DNA of 64,000 nt from Symsagittifera roscoffensis (GCF_963678635.1 NC_087062.1:93469845-93533844), one strand, 5' to 3'; positions 1 through 11,699 are shown, numbered from the stretch's first letter. Notes: generated by a model not told the origin, from the letters alone. Program-made: numbers and translations.

Positions 1-1700
1 TTAGCATCTGTTTTTCTTACGACGAGAAAAATCTGAGAGCCCATCGGGCCCATCTCACGATAAAATGAAAAACGCTCTTCGATTCATTTTGCAGAAATTA
101 CTGTATTTTTGTAGTGTTTGCCATGCGTCATTGAAACATAAAAGTTGTAATACGTACCTGTTTTTGAAATAGCTGCCGATTAAAGAATTATTTGGTAGAT
201 GTTTTCTCAGCATCTGAGTTCGAGTTGTATTCGTTGAAGGAAAATGATGATAATCCAAATTTATATTTTTGTTTTTGTAATTGGTTTGAATTGTTTTTGT
301 AATTGGTCCAGAGACCAGCAGTTCATTGAACTAATCTTGGACCAGTCTAGACGTCTATTTCAAATAAGCGTTCTCATCTCAAAAGGATAATCTGTAGCAG
401 TCTATTTTTCACGATTTCGAACAAAGTATAAAAACTTCGAATGTCTCAAAACTTTTTTTGTAACTAACTGGCTGAGGGAGAATGATGGTAGGTATAATTA
501 GTCCTTCTTCTTTTTCTGTTTGTTTTTTTTTGTTTCAAGTAGGAGAGTCGAGAGGACTGTTTTGAATTGGACTGGAGACAAACGAGTGGGTTTATTTTTA
601 TGGTTGGCGGTGGTTCTGATAATAGACTGGTGCGTTGGTGTAGGAGTTGAGTTGATTGGTAGTTGATTAATTGAAGCGTGCTTGCCTTGCCTCCTTTTCC
701 ATTTTCCCCCAATTTTTATCCATTTGTTGTCGCTTGGATAGAAACAAATTGCGTAGTTAGAAAAGTGTGACGTAAATCTCGTTTTATGGACAAATATGGA
801 AGTTTTTCCCACATTTCAGTTCCTTTTAACGCTTCTTATACTCCTGTGTGTTTTCATATTTTCCCTCTATGGCACCAAAACTGTCGTTCTTACCACTTTT
901 TTAAATATTGTAAACTCAATAAACAGTCGTGATGTTTGTCGGCACTACTACTACTACCATTTTGGTGCTATTCTTAGATGTATATTGTAGTTTTTGATCA
1001 ATCCCTCGCTATTTTTTCTGCCTGTAGATATTTTTCTTTTCACCAGGGATATCCTTTGACAGATAAACTGTTGAGCGGTGTAACAGTGTGATAGAAATAG
1101 CAGCTCTTCTGTAGCTATTTTTCTTTGACTGAACGTATTTTTAGAATTATCTGATAATAGCGGATGGGTAATTTTTTTCTGTTGACTTAAAGTTAAAATT
1201 TAGTTTGGCTTCGTTAACCCTGTCCTTTGTTTGTTGTGTATTAAATACCACCTACGTTTTTTTGAACTGACAATTTAATGATGTACAATGATCTTAAGCA
1301 CAACAGTGGTGACGCAAGTTAAACTAAGATGGTTTTTATTTCACTTTTAAGATTAAAGCTATCGAGCTGAGTGAAAATTTTTAGCTTATAAATCACCAAT
1401 AAGGGATTTCGCAATTAGTTTTTTTTTCGTTTCGTTCAGGACGTTGGTAATAAGTTCTGAAGCACAATGCTATACATTTTGCTGGTGATGTTACGAAAAC
1501 AAAAGACGACTTAACTTAAGATTTAAGCTGTAGAAATTTGTTTAAATTGTTTCGACGCGATAAGCGGACTACAATTGATTTCAAAAGTCCATTTATTTTG
1601 TTTTACGGCCTAAAATTAACAAACTATTAATTAAGCTTAATTTTGATATCGAGCGCCAGAAGTTAATTTCAATTAATCAGATGTAATTATTTTTATTCAG
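1..1700. other. AT-rich DNA without a supported gene
   Basis: Only short open frames with AT-biased, low-complexity translations occur here. The one stretch with some coding character is on the minus strand at about 498-812, ending in a Lys-rich tail, but no convincing pair of splice sites frames it and the translation matches no family I recognise. No RNA gene, TIR or tandem array was seen. Confidence 0.5.
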
Positions 1701-1710
1701 TTTCAAAAAA

Positions 1711-2256
1711 CAACAGGGATAGCGGGTTGCTGTGCAATTAGCACAATGTTTCGACCATATTCTCAAAACAGATACATAACCTTTTTTTCATGTTTTCCCC
1801 TCAAATTATTTTTTTTTTCAAGCATGGTCTGAAGAAAACAATCACAGTAAAATAGGCAAATCGGGCAATGGTTTTTGTCGAAAAATGACGAGAAAAAACA
1901 GAAAAACCACAAATTTATTTTTTCAATTTTTTTTTTTGCAGAAATTGTTTCGAAGTTTTTTATTCCAAAGTTTCAAAAGAAAGTTTACTGAAATATCATG
2001 GTTTATCCTTCTATAATAATCCTATAGTGGCTTTAATCGCGCGAAATAAGACTAAAAATCAGAAATTCAAACCGGTTTTTCTCGACACTGGGAAAATTTT
2101 TCGAACAGTTTTAACATTTGTTCGTATCAAGATTGAAAGGTATTAATTTGATATATCACTTGACCCATTCCGATGATCATTTGTGGTACCTCATTTTGCG
2201 TGGAAAACAAAAAAAAGAAAACTAAAACACACCCGAATCCAAATTCCTCCCCATTT
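1711..2256 (+). repeat. Dispersed repeat R1, copy 1
   Basis: This block resembles 27898-28410 along its length. Both begin with a GGGATAGC/AGGATAGC motif followed by TGTGCA..TAGCACA and TTYCGACCA. Both later carry AAACCGGTTTTTCTCG and end with a TATCACTYGACCCA..GATTTTGCGTG segment leading into an A-rich stretch and ACACCCGAA. The last segment occurs a third time at 2929-3025. Divergence is high, so the family is old. No coding frame is seen; it is probably a non-autonomous element. Confidence 0.6.
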
Positions 2257-2618
2257 ACCCCAAAAATTATATTAATTAAGTTTCAATCAATCTATTAAAA
2301 GTCAGTTAAATTAACAATCTTAAATTATTAATAATAAATTTACAATAATTTGATGATTGTGATTGTGTGTTAACTTGATTCAATAAAAAAACTCACTATG
2401 CGATAAAAATATATAATTCTATTTGGTTCCATAAAACGGTCCTAGAGAGTGGGTTCTTACGGAAGGGAAGGTGGCAAGTTTCTGTTTTGGTGATAAAAAT
2501 TGACTTAATCAATTTCTCATATTAAAGCACTTTCAATCAAGATTCGAATGACATTTAAAAAATTTCCAAAAACTTTCACAGTGTTGAGGAAACCGGTTTA
2601 ACACAGTTTTAGTTCAAT

Positions 2619-3135
2619 TTCGAGCGAGTAAAGCGATCGAGTAACCTTCGTTATTTTTATTATTGGCCATTTAGGCTAAAAAATTTGATTTTTTTAATAA
2701 AGAAAACCAATTTTGCAATATTCACTAAGTGCTTTTTTGGCTGAATGATTTATACAAATTTAAAATTTTTAGTGAAGAAATTAGGAAACATTTTGAAGTT
2801 TTTTTCTTTCAACTTTTCGTTTATTTATTTTTTGAAGACAATTGTAGTGTTTGAGTCTAATTCACTTTTCTACGAGTTTGTACAGTTTTGCCTTATTAAA
2901 CTATATCACTAAGGAAAGGGCTTTAATATGATATATCACTCGAAGCATTCCGATGATTTTTTATGGCACCTGATTTTGCGTGGAAAACAAAAAGAAAAAA
3001 CTAAAAGACACCCAAATACAAAGTATCTCAAATTTTTGGTTCATAAAATTATATATATTTTTTCAATTTTGCGTTTATTCATTAAGACCATTGTAGTGTT
3101 TTATGCTTAATTCGCCAATTTTCTTCACGTTTCTG
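2619..3135 (+). repeat. Dispersed repeat R1, rearranged partial copy
   Basis: At 2619-2644 there is an AATTTCGAGCGAGTAAAGCG motif whose reverse complement is found at about 28191, so this part is inverted relative to the R1 copy at 27.9 kb. At 2929-3025 the direct-orientation TATCACTCG..GATTTTGCGTG segment recurs. A TTGTAGTGTTT..CTAATTC motif is repeated at about 2842 and 3071, a local tandem repeat. The arrangement suggests a foldback or rearranged copy. Confidence 0.45.
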
Positions 3136-3929
3136 TAATTCTATAATCATCACGCAGAAGTAACGACGCTAATTTGAAGATTAAAAAAGCGTTTTTTATA
3201 TGTTTTTCTACGAGTGTAGTCAGAAAGTCTTATGCTAATTGCGCAGCAAGCGGCTGTCCTTGTTTGATAAAAGGTGGTTTTGTTTTTTTTTGTCTAATTT
3301 TCTGTTTGTGATGCTATTTTTGTGCTGTATCGCAAGTAGTGCTATGCTGCGCTTCGCATAATGTCGTATAATTTGTTTTTCTGAGCTCCAGATTTGAAAT
3401 TTAATCGGTCGGATATATAAGCATGCTGTTTTAAGAGTCGATGAATGATGTTTAGAGTCTTATAAGGTCGCGATTTTTTTTAATTTAAGGTAAACTTCAT
3501 CATCGAAAAGCAAGTGTAAGGTTAACGAAAAACTTAATCTCTATTTTCTTAATCTATTTTCGAAAATGCTTTTTAATTTTCAGATTTTCCGGCTGATTAA
3601 ATACCTTTTAATCCAGTTTTCTCAAATTGAGTTAATTTTATCGAAAAAGTCAATCAAATTTTGTTTTTCAAATTCAAAGAGCTTAAAAACCTTCTATTTA
3701 TTTCTTTGTAAACAGTCGAAAGTTGAGATTTTTCAAAAGATTAATCAGTATTTTTTTCCTGTTCACTTGAGTTCATTGAGTTATTTCAGAATTGACAAAA
3801 CGCTTGAATCGTTATCTCTGAGGATGTTTTTAACTTTATAAAACTTTATCATTACAAAACTTTATCATCTATATTTGTTCAGTTTTTAAAAGACATTTAT
3901 TTTCAGATATTGTTACTTGCCTATGTAAG

Positions 3930-5010
3930 CTTATTTGGCGTTAATGGAATTAGGCGGCGATGCTGATACTTCAACTAGTGGAAAAGATCTAATTTTAGGA
4001 GTGCTCAAATCTAGCAGCGTGACAGCCGAGTACCCTGTAGTTGCACCATCTAAATGGCTCTCTGCAACTCGTGATGGAAGCAAGGAACAGTCCGCCGAAG
4101 AGCAAGTTAGCTTTAATATGTTATGAAAAAGACATGAGCTCAAAAAATCATGGTTGCTATCTAGATTGAAATCCGTCATTGTACATACAGAAAATGTTTA
4201 GACAATTGGGTTGAATTGATATTGTTTGTTCCATTTGAAAAATTGCCTCAAGTATCTGTGAATCAAATTCGGATGAAGCAAAAAAGTAAAAAAAAAAAAA
4301 GCTGCGCATTTGAGCAGTTGGAAACCGAGCTTATTAAGCTGAGTAACGAGACTTCGATGGTATTTTTTTTATGAGCAGCCCTTCAAGGCACTTTAAATAA
4401 TGGCCCAGATTGTAAATACAAAGTGGAAGAATGTAAAATGATTGGACAGTTTTCCCCTACAGCGATTATTCCCGCGATTAGTTCTTAGAAGCTGAACTAC
4501 CGTTTAAACGACATCATCGATGTCTTCAATTGCCTTGAAGGCGACAATAAAATTTATAAAAAGACTTCATGAATTCATAAAATCCGAGGCAAAAAGATCC
4601 GATCGGGCAAAAATGATTTCTTTCATTTCACAGACCTATTTTACGTGTCGAAATTTGAGTTTAAATTGAGATGAGATCACGTGACACCTAGGCCTTATGG
4701 TATACGTGATCAAATAGTATGGAACCACAAAAGAATACGTCTTCCTCAGCCGGACCAGGCACGATGGGCTGAAAAGGATTTGGGCGCTGGATTGAAATTC
4801 TCGACTGATAGATGACAACAAAGTTAAAATACCTGAAAATGTTTGAAGAGGTTGCAGGTTGAGGATTGAAGTTGTAAATTTGGAAGCGAAGATTCGGTCC
4901 AAATTTGAAATTGAGGAGAAAAAAGACTAAATTCTGCTTATGTAGAAGACAGTAAACAAGGCAAACAGGGAGTAAGTTCACGGCTATACAAAACAAAAAG
5001 GCATCAGAGT
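3930..5010 (+). pseudogene. Decayed coding region, possible transposon ORF
   Basis: The plus strand from about 3947 reads as an acidic, Ser/Thr-rich frame starting MELGGDADTSTSGK and containing KWLSATRDGSKEQSAEEQ, which stops at 4126. Coding-like text resumes after the stop (RHELKKSWLLSRLKS) and again in pieces towards 4.6 and 4.9 kb, each interrupted by stops or frame changes. I do not recognise the family. The pattern fits a decayed transposon ORF1/gag-like protein or an old pseudogene. A possible GT donor follows EEQ at about 4104, so a single host exon is an alternative. Confidence 0.3.
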
Positions 5011-5381
5011 GTAACTGATTATAGAGCGTGTGCTTTAAGATTGTAAGTTCATGGGTCTTTTTTATATCGGATTTAATGCCATGGAGGTTTGATATTTGCG
5101 AGACATTTCCTTGTTGATGTTTTCAACCGTTGCCATCTAAATTGCAGATCTAGCAGTTCGGCAGCAAAAGAAATATCCGAATTGGACTTAAGTTTTGGAA
5201 AATTTTTATGGCCACGGCGGCAGAATGATGGTTGGAAGTGTTTGTTATAGATCAGCTAGTATTATTTTGTTTACTTGTTTACACGTTTTATTTAACTAGT
5301 TTGTCCTGATTATGATTTTTCCTGTTTATATATTTATTGCTCACTGTTTTGTCCAAATTTGTTCCCTTTAATTGGTACTAC

Positions 5382-5675
5382 CTAATCCATGATGCGCCCG
5401 TTAATATTTTGTTTACTTGCATTGTTGTTTGCATCAAACTGATGGATTGTTTGGTTTTGGTGCTGACTTGGCAATGGTGCGAGCATACCAAACAGAAACC
5501 GAGCTAAACCTATAAATATGAATGAACGCCCGGTGAGATGACGAATGAGGCTGCAAGAATCTGTTGTCCTTTTGGTCGCTCGCTCGGTTCGGCTTACGAG
5601 ACCTAATAGTGTGATCGAAAGTTCACCCCGCCTTGTTGAGATGGCCGAATAGGTCCAAAAGGCGGAAGACTTCAA
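5382..5675 (-). CDS. Possible terminal exon, unknown protein
   Basis: A minus-strand frame of 97 codons with less AT-biased codon use than its surroundings. It has a short hydrophobic stretch (FIFIGLARFLFGMLAPLP) followed by a Gln/Asn-rich tail (HQNQTIHQFDANNNAS) and a stop. It could be the last exon of a membrane protein or a small membrane-anchored fragment. No acceptor site could be fixed and no family was recognised. It could also be chance or a decayed repeat. Confidence 0.25.
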   Translation of the reverse strand: MKSSAFWTYSAISTRRGELSITLLGLVSRTERATKRTTDSCSLIRHLTGRSFIFIGLARFLFGMLAPLPSQHQNQTIHQFDANNNASKQNINGRIMD

Positions 5676-5699
5676 AGTTTGATCTGTTTTGTAAATAGT

Positions 5700-7420
5700 G
5701 ATAGCAAAATGATCGGAGGCGTTTCCACTTTACCTAATTGTTCATTAAAACGAATGTTTGATGTTCTTCTTAACTGTTCATTAATACGGTTTGACCAAAC
5801 GTTTCTGACCAAGAGATGCTGAGTTTTTTTCATTGTTTTTTTCATTACAAAGAGGCAGATTTAAAAGGTGGTACTCATTACGAATAATTCTTTCTATAAA
5901 ATCGGTCATCTAAGAAGTTAATTTTAAACTGTTTGTTGGCTCTGTTTTTTTGTTCACACCGATGAAACCAAGTTAGGAATCACCTATACGTTCGTTACCA
6001 AAATTTTCATATTGTTTTAGCAAAATCATGTACAGTTCTCAAAATTTGCTTGAACTGCTAAAATTATTTTTAAAAACAATGATATCCACCATCTCATAAA
6101 TAATTGCTTAAACTGACAGGATTTCTTAAGCAAAAACGTATTTGAAGATTTTTCGGCCGTAAACAGTCGTTCTTTCTGAAGTCTGCTCTCAGTTGCAGTT
6201 TAAGATTGGACAATTAAATTGAAAATATCGCTTTATCTACGTTTTCATAAGAAGAAAAGATTCATTGATTTCTCGTAATATCAGTTCATAATGAAACACT
6301 TAAATAGAAACAGTAATGGTAGAAACCCAGAGAGGGCTGAGGACAAACCCACAAGGATTGCAGGGTCATACCCTGAGTTCACAAATAATGGTACAAATTT
6401 TTATTACGCTTGCGATTAGTAAAGGTTATCAAGTCGGAGTAACGACTTTTTTAGGTAAACAGCTTGAATCATTTGATAGCTTGTTTTATTAAGAGACGAG
6501 GAACGTAGTGAAGACTCTTATATAGGTCTTGGTGATTTAAGTGTTAAAGAACCAAGTGATTTCCTTTATATGGGTCTTGATTAACCTTGCGATAAGCAAG
6601 GGCATTGCAATTCAGTATTAGTTTTTTTACCGTAAATAATTTTGTTTACAGGATGACTGAAGTTTTGGTCATGTCTGCTTTCGTCAACGAACAGAAATTT
6701 GGAGAACAGACAATTTTCGAGCGTTTCTGCATTTTAAATGCCCGTTCTATTTGAATATATTTTTTGTTGGCTGCAAGTACTCCGCTTTCAGTATATCAGT
6801 TTTTTTGTTTTTCTTTTTTTTTTCTGCTTATTCAGCTTAAAAAGTTTCGCTTTTAAGATATCGGCTCAGACGTCTTTTTGAGAGGTTTGAGGACCAATCA
6901 ATTTTTTTGTAAGTGTTTTGAGGAGGGAATTGAAAACTTTTGAGTTTTTAAGTTTTTAGAAACTTTAAATTGAAACTCGTTTTGAAATGTTGTTTTTTTT
7001 CAATACAGTTTTGGGATCATTCGTTCTGTTCATTCTCCTATTAGTCACAAACAAGCATTCAATGGCCATGACCTAATACTTTTGAATTTATGATGTTAAC
7101 TGAATTACAAAAACTCCTAAAATGGTTTCTTTGACTGGTTTGAGTTGGTGAATGAGCTTTTATAATTTAAAAAAGCGCTATAGAACGGCAAGATTGTGCC
7201 TACTCCTGAAATTTTCGTGAAAATGTGAATCAGCTCGGGTTTTTTACTGTCAGTTTTGTCACAACTGAGCACTGGCATCAATTTTTGTATGGTAAACGGT
7301 ACGAAGCTCCGCTTCGCTTTCATAAGAGCAAAATTGAATTTATCGTAAAACAGCCGACAATTCGATTGTCATATTCACTTCTATCGTGTTTAATTGCAAA
7401 GCATGAATTTGTTCACTTGA
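5700..7420. other. AT-rich DNA with dispersed repeat fragments
   Basis: No gene is supported. About 6492-6620 holds a copy of the GAACGTAGTG..TATATAGGTCTTG repeat also found at 3437, 11713, 17630 and 18719. About 6588-6660 (AAGGGCATTGCAATT..CCGTAAATAATTTTG) matches 10065-10115, the DNA just before a SINE head. The remainder is low-complexity AT-rich sequence. Confidence 0.45.
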
Positions 7421-7429
7421 TGTATCAAA

Positions 7430-8262
7430 TATTTATTTCGTATGAATTTCCTATTTCTTCTTCTTTTTCAAAAGCCAGTGCGGGTAACATTTTGAGTGCT
7501 AAAGCGAACTCGTGGTTTGTTTCGTAATCCTTTTTCAATCCGAGCTCCGCGGTTTTTCTCATAAAACTTTGTGAAATATGGAAGAAACGTCCCGACAGCT
7601 TGGTCTCGGGAAAATTTTTCTGAAACGCTTGAATAGCGGCCTGCTCAAAATCCAGTTCAATTTTTTCAGGTCTACTATCAGGGCTAGTATTTTTAGGGCT
7701 TCTAAGAAACGGTGGTAAGTTTTTTCTGTTTTATTTGGCAGGAACGCATATATGCAAGCAGGGGCTATTCCTGAAAGACTAACGTGTATGGAGTAAAGTT
7801 GATAAAACATTTTCGGGGTGACTTTAAAAGTTCCATCAGCCAACCAAAAGTTAGATGTTTCAAGCACATGTAGCATTTCAGGGTCGCCGAATAAAATAAT
7901 CCTTTCGTGATCATTTTGCCCACTGTCAAATCTTATAAAATTTTTGAAAAGTTCGGGTATTCCGAAACTTCTGGTTGCTGGGGAGACTGGTAAGACTTCT
8001 TCTCGTTGCTTGCGCGCTCGTTGCGCGGTGCGAACTAAATTTTCTGTGGATGGTAGGGCTAGTTGAGTGGTAATGTTGTCTGTAAAGAGCGGCATTTATG
8101 GGTTTGGTACTTTGAGCCGATACAATTTGTTGTTGTCTTGTTTTTGCGTTTAAGGTAATACTCGTGGCCTGATACCACTAGCATTTGTTTGTCTTTCGAA
8201 GATAAAGTAAAATGGAATGACGCTTCAAACATTATATCTGATCTGATAGAGTGGTATAACAA
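7430..8262 (-). mobile_element. FLYWCH zinc finger + MULE transposase, broken
   Basis: Two minus-strand frames and a frame-shifted tail form one decayed transposase. The first (8262-8059) resembles a FLYWCH zinc finger, with F..S.KDKQML..SGHEYYLKRKN and a C..H.C end, but the Trp normally before the first Cys is missing. The second (8095-7559) carries the MULE core: FWLADGTFKVTPKMFYQLYSIH, with the first catalytic Asp, then PACIYAFLPNKTEKTYHRFLEALK. At about 7690 the frame shifts, and the other frame carries ELDFEQAAIQAF, with the second catalytic Asp, then FFHISQSFMRKTAELGL. MULE transposases cut and paste DNA through a DDE active site. Broken frames mean this copy is inactive. No TIRs were identified. 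Confidence 0.8.
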
Positions 8263-9180
8263 TGGTCAAAGAAATAGGCAGTATGATTTTTTTAAAACTC
8301 ACAAACGTCTTTTGTTGCCTTCAATTAGCACCATGTAGGTTCTCTGTTTCAAGCGCGTGAGTGAGGGATTATTTCTCCAACTAATCGAAATGCAATTACT
8401 CTTGAGAAGCTAGAGGCATCAAGTGAATTAAGACTAGCTTTTCAGGCCTCATTTAGTAAGCTTAATTGGACTACTCCTGTACTTATAAAACGGACTTAAT
8501 TTGAAATAAATTATCGTCATTAAAAGGGGTTAAATTGTTGTGGGGTTATCATGTTACGGTGTTATAATATAGGGGGTGTAAACAGAGGGGTTATATATCG
8601 TAGGGTTAAAGAGTGGGACACCCAATGATTCACATAATTAAACATAATGATTCACATAATTAAACCCTATTTTTCTTGTGTATATTCTTCTTGTTAAAAC
8701 AGATTCAAGGAAAACGTCAATTTAAAACGTTTAAATCACAATTATTATGAGCCGTAGATTGGTTTTTGGATATAAAAAGAATGACATAAAAACCTGGATT
8801 AGCTATCGCGTATCATATCCGAGTCTTGAACTCACAAAGCTTGAGATGTTTTTTGATTTTCAGATTTGGTATTTTCATGAGATAGAGGTTTGCTGTTCCT
8901 GCCTTGTAAACCGGTTTTTTGAAAAGAAAAATTTTCTGATTTCAGTCTTGCAAGATATCTTATAATCAATATTTAGTAACTCAGCTGCATGTATTTCGCA
9001 GGCGTTTGAAAATTACTGTGGGTCTGAAAGTTTGCTAGAACATTGAGAAAGGTCATAGCATTTAAGTTATTCGATACAGACGAAATTTTTTGCGTTCAAA
9101 AAACAGTTTTTCTATTTGGAGCTCTCAAGTGGTGCTCATGGAGTGGGATATTTCCGAAATCACTGGGTATAAATTTTGGT
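8263..9180. other. AT-rich DNA without a supported gene
   Basis: No coding or RNA gene is seen. About 8520-8680 has irregular GGGGTTA-type blocks and a near-direct 19-21 bp repeat (AATGATTCACATAATTAAAC) at 8623-8664. Confidence 0.4.
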
Positions 9181-9185
9181 GGCAG

Positions 9186-9325
9186 GGCAATCTACCCTAT
9201 TCCAAACTACCCTATACCATTCCACCCTATGCCATTATACCCTACATACCAATCTACCCTATACCAATCTACCCTATACTAATGTAACCTATACTAATCT
9301 GCCCTATATACCAGTTTAACCTGTG
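9186..9325 (+). repeat. ACCCTATACCAATCT minisatellite array, left arm
   Basis: About nine imperfect units of 13-16 bp with core CTACCCTATACCAAT. The same unit in reverse complement (AGATTGGTATAGGGT) forms a second array at 9757-9870, so the two are inverted about 440 bp of unique-looking DNA. Inverted arms made of short tandem subrepeats are typical of foldback elements. Confidence 0.7.
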
Positions 9326-9756
9326 TCGATTTGGCGCGTAATTAATGTAATCTTTCAAAGTCCTAATTAGAATCGGAAAGATAACAGCACGTGCTAATTG
9401 ATTTGAGTCCAAATTTTTGGACTCAATTTGAGTCTTTCACTCAAGGATATTGTTCTAAGGACTAAATCGCAATTTAAGACTCAAAATCTGAATTTTGTCT
9501 CAATTAACAGGTTGTCTCAATTAACTACATCATTATATCAATTTTCCTTGGAATAACATTTACTAAAATGAGTCAAATTTCTTGGGGTCTATCTCAACAG
9601 AATCGGAGAACGCTTGTAATCGGTGGCCAGGAGTTTACGAAAAACAGTAAACAAAGAATGGAAACATTCACTGGAAGTGTTCAAGATGGGGTCCCATAAA
9701 TGCAAAACGACAGCAATTACCCGAGCGCACCTACATCTAAGTTTCAATTGCTTTAA

Positions 9757-9872
9757 TTATAGGTTAGAATGGTATGGGGTAGATTTGTATAGGGTAGATT
9801 GGTATGTAGGATAGAATAGTATAGGGTAAATTAGCACAGGGTAGATTGAAATAGGGTAGAATGTCATGGAAC
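9757..9872 (-). repeat. ACCCTATACCAATCT minisatellite array, right arm
   Basis: About seven imperfect units of GGGTAGATTGGTATA, the reverse complement of the units at 9186-9325. The DNA between them (9326-9756) has no recognisable gene. See the left arm for interpretation. Confidence 0.7.
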
Positions 9873-10124
9873 CATAAGTTTTATGGTATAAGAATTCCGT
9901 TAAGGTCCATTCAGACCCCCATATTTGGAGGGGTCCATTTTCTAAGGCGTGGTTTCTATGAAGTCGATTCGCGTTATGGGGGTCCTGACAACTAAATAGT
10001 GCAGAGTAACATAAACTTTGTAAACAGTTTCGATATAAAAATACGAATAAGTAATTACCCAAAGCGAGGGCATTGTAATCGGGAGCTAAATTTTTTTCCC
10101 GTAAACAACTTTGTTCTCAAGACA

Positions 10125-10300
10125 CATTGGACTCTTGTTGGTGCCTGGTAGTAACGAATACGCCTGGGACGGCAAAGGTCCTGGATTCGAATCTGACCTG
10201 GACCAGTGGTTTTTTTTCAAACGGTAAATGTTTCGGTACAAAGAAATTTCGGCTTATTATTTGTCTGCTTATGTTTTGTCGTCTTAGTTGACACATCTAA
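10125..10300 (+). mobile_element. tRNA-derived SINE, copy 1
   Basis: The head has a tRNA-like internal promoter: a GGTGCCTGGTAGTAACG segment as a rough A box and GGATTCGAATC as a near-consensus RNA polymerase III B box at about 10172-10184. A T-rich stretch follows, then a body with TTTGTCTGCTTATGTTTTGTC. The same layout recurs at about 10630 and 11260. A functional tRNA is unlikely because the acceptor and anticodon stems do not pair well by eye. Confidence 0.55.
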
Positions 10301-10624
10301 GAATCGTTTGTTTTAACTACAAGCAATTTTCACTGCAGTTGTCAAAAGTATTTTATAAATCCGGCCGAATCGAAATTTGCTTTTCACGGTTGTAATTTTA
10401 CCAGCTCGATTTGTTAAATTTTTATTTAAAAAAAAGTTCGTCATCTTTATCGGTCTAATTAATATTGAATTAGTGGCCTCTTATTGCATCGTTACGTCCG
10501 AAAAAACTTCTTGTACGCGTGCGTGTGCTCTGAGAGGAAAAGCGACTTAACATTTTTTATAGGTTAAGAATTTTTTAAAACTTTTTCGGCATGAAGGGTT
10601 TCTGCTCAGGTTTTTTCGGCTTTG

Positions 10625-10726
10625 TTACCGCTTGGTAATTATAAATTCAAATCCAATCAACCATGCAGCGTAGAAGTAAAATGACTGCTTGCGACGGCAA
10701 AGATTTGCAGTTCGAATCCGGCCGGG
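10625..10726 (+). mobile_element. tRNA-derived SINE, copy 2, left part (split)
   Basis: The segment GCTTGCGACGGCAAAG..CAGTTCGAATCCGG aligns with copy 1 (GCCTGGGACGGCAAAG..GATTCGAATCTGA), including the B box at about 10710-10719. Immediately after the B box the SINE is interrupted by a 435-bp element and resumes at 11162 with CGGTCGGGGACTTTTTTGCAAA, which lines up with the T-rich start of the copy 1 body. Confidence 0.55.
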
Positions 10727-11161
10727 CAGGGGCGGATCTAGGATTTTCTCGAGGGGGGAGCGGATTTTCAAAAAATTTTCGAAAATTTTGACGGCCTTTT
10801 TTTTTTAGGTCGACCAAATTGATTTTTCGAGCTCTCCCAAAGCATTGTTTTGCCCCTATTTTGGCAAAATTTTCAGCTCCGCAGGCAAATTTTTGAAAAA
10901 CAGTCAAAAAAGCCGTTTTTGGGCACTTTTTGAAAAATTTTGAAAAAAAAATCGCGGTTTTTTGGCGCGCGCTCCCCCTTAAAAATAGTTAATATTGGCG
11001 CCTAAGGCGCCCTTGGAAAAATTTTAGGGTCGGTAGGCCAAAAATGGATTTCTTAAAAAGTACCAAAGGGGGGACCTTTTGGGTCGGCAGGGGGTCGAAT
11101 CCCTGAGGAAACAGGGCGTCCGCCCCCCCCCCCCCCCCCCCACCCCCTAAATCCGCCTCTG
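10727..11161. mobile_element. 435-bp MITE, hAT-like, inserted in a SINE
   Basis: The ends are imperfect inverted repeats: CAGGGGCGGATCTAGG at the left and a right end whose reverse complement reads CAGAGGCGGATTTAGG. Flanking 8-mers CGGCCGGG (10719-10726) and CGGTCGGG (11162-11169) match at 7 of 8 positions, an 8-bp target-site duplication. Starting with CA and making 8-bp duplications fits the hAT superfamily. The element has no ORF of size and is therefore non-autonomous. A run of about 20 C lies near its right end. Confidence 0.75.
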
Positions 11162-11435
11162 CGGTCGGGGACTTTTTTGCAAACTAGAATTTTGTGCTTT
11201 TTCGGATTCGTCCGTCTGTTTAGTTTCCGTAGCTTGTTGTTTCAGCTTTATTCCAGCTTGCTGTAATTCCCATACTTGAGACGACAAAGCTCGGTAGTTC
11301 AATTCCAGTTGAAACCTGTTTTTTTTTGCAAATAGAAAGTTTTGGCTAATTTAGATTATTGTGTCTCTGCTTATTTTTGTCTGCTTAGTTCCGCAGAGAG
11401 GACTTCTTTGAAAACTTGGCTTCTGTATAGCATTC
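11162..11435 (+). mobile_element. SINE copy 2 right part and SINE copy 3
   Basis: The first 60-80 bp continue the interrupted SINE copy 2 (T-rich tract, then TTTTTCGGATTCGTCCGTC). At about 11264-11325 a third tRNA-like head appears with TTGAGACGACAAAGCTC and the degraded B box GGTAGTTCAATTCC, followed by a T-run and a TTTTTGTCTGCTTAGT body like that of copy 1. Confidence 0.45.
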
Positions 11436-11699
11436 CCAATGCTCTTTGTAGAGTTTTTATTGGTGCAGGAAAGTTTGTTTCGGATGTTTTGGGCTTATGG
11501 TGCAATGTTTATTGACGAAAACGATTTTTTGAATTTTTTCTGTTTGATTTTCATAGTCATTCATAAATGTATTGCAAGTGGTGCGAAGCTCAGCTTCGTC
11601 TCTGTGTGTCAAATTTTCACTGGATGTAAATTGTTAAAGCTCAATTTCTTTGTTTTAAAAAGAGGCCCTAATTGAGTGTAGCTGGTTTAGATGTTTGTG

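Noticed and set aside
9186-9325. Telomere-like (TTAGGG/ACCCTAA-type) or CRISPR-like array
   Set aside because: The unit is irregular, about 15 bp, with no unique spacers of constant size, and it is paired with an inverted array.
10125-10205. A functional tRNA gene
   Set aside because: Only the internal promoter boxes look tRNA-like. Stems do not pair convincingly, and related heads nearby carry SINE bodies.
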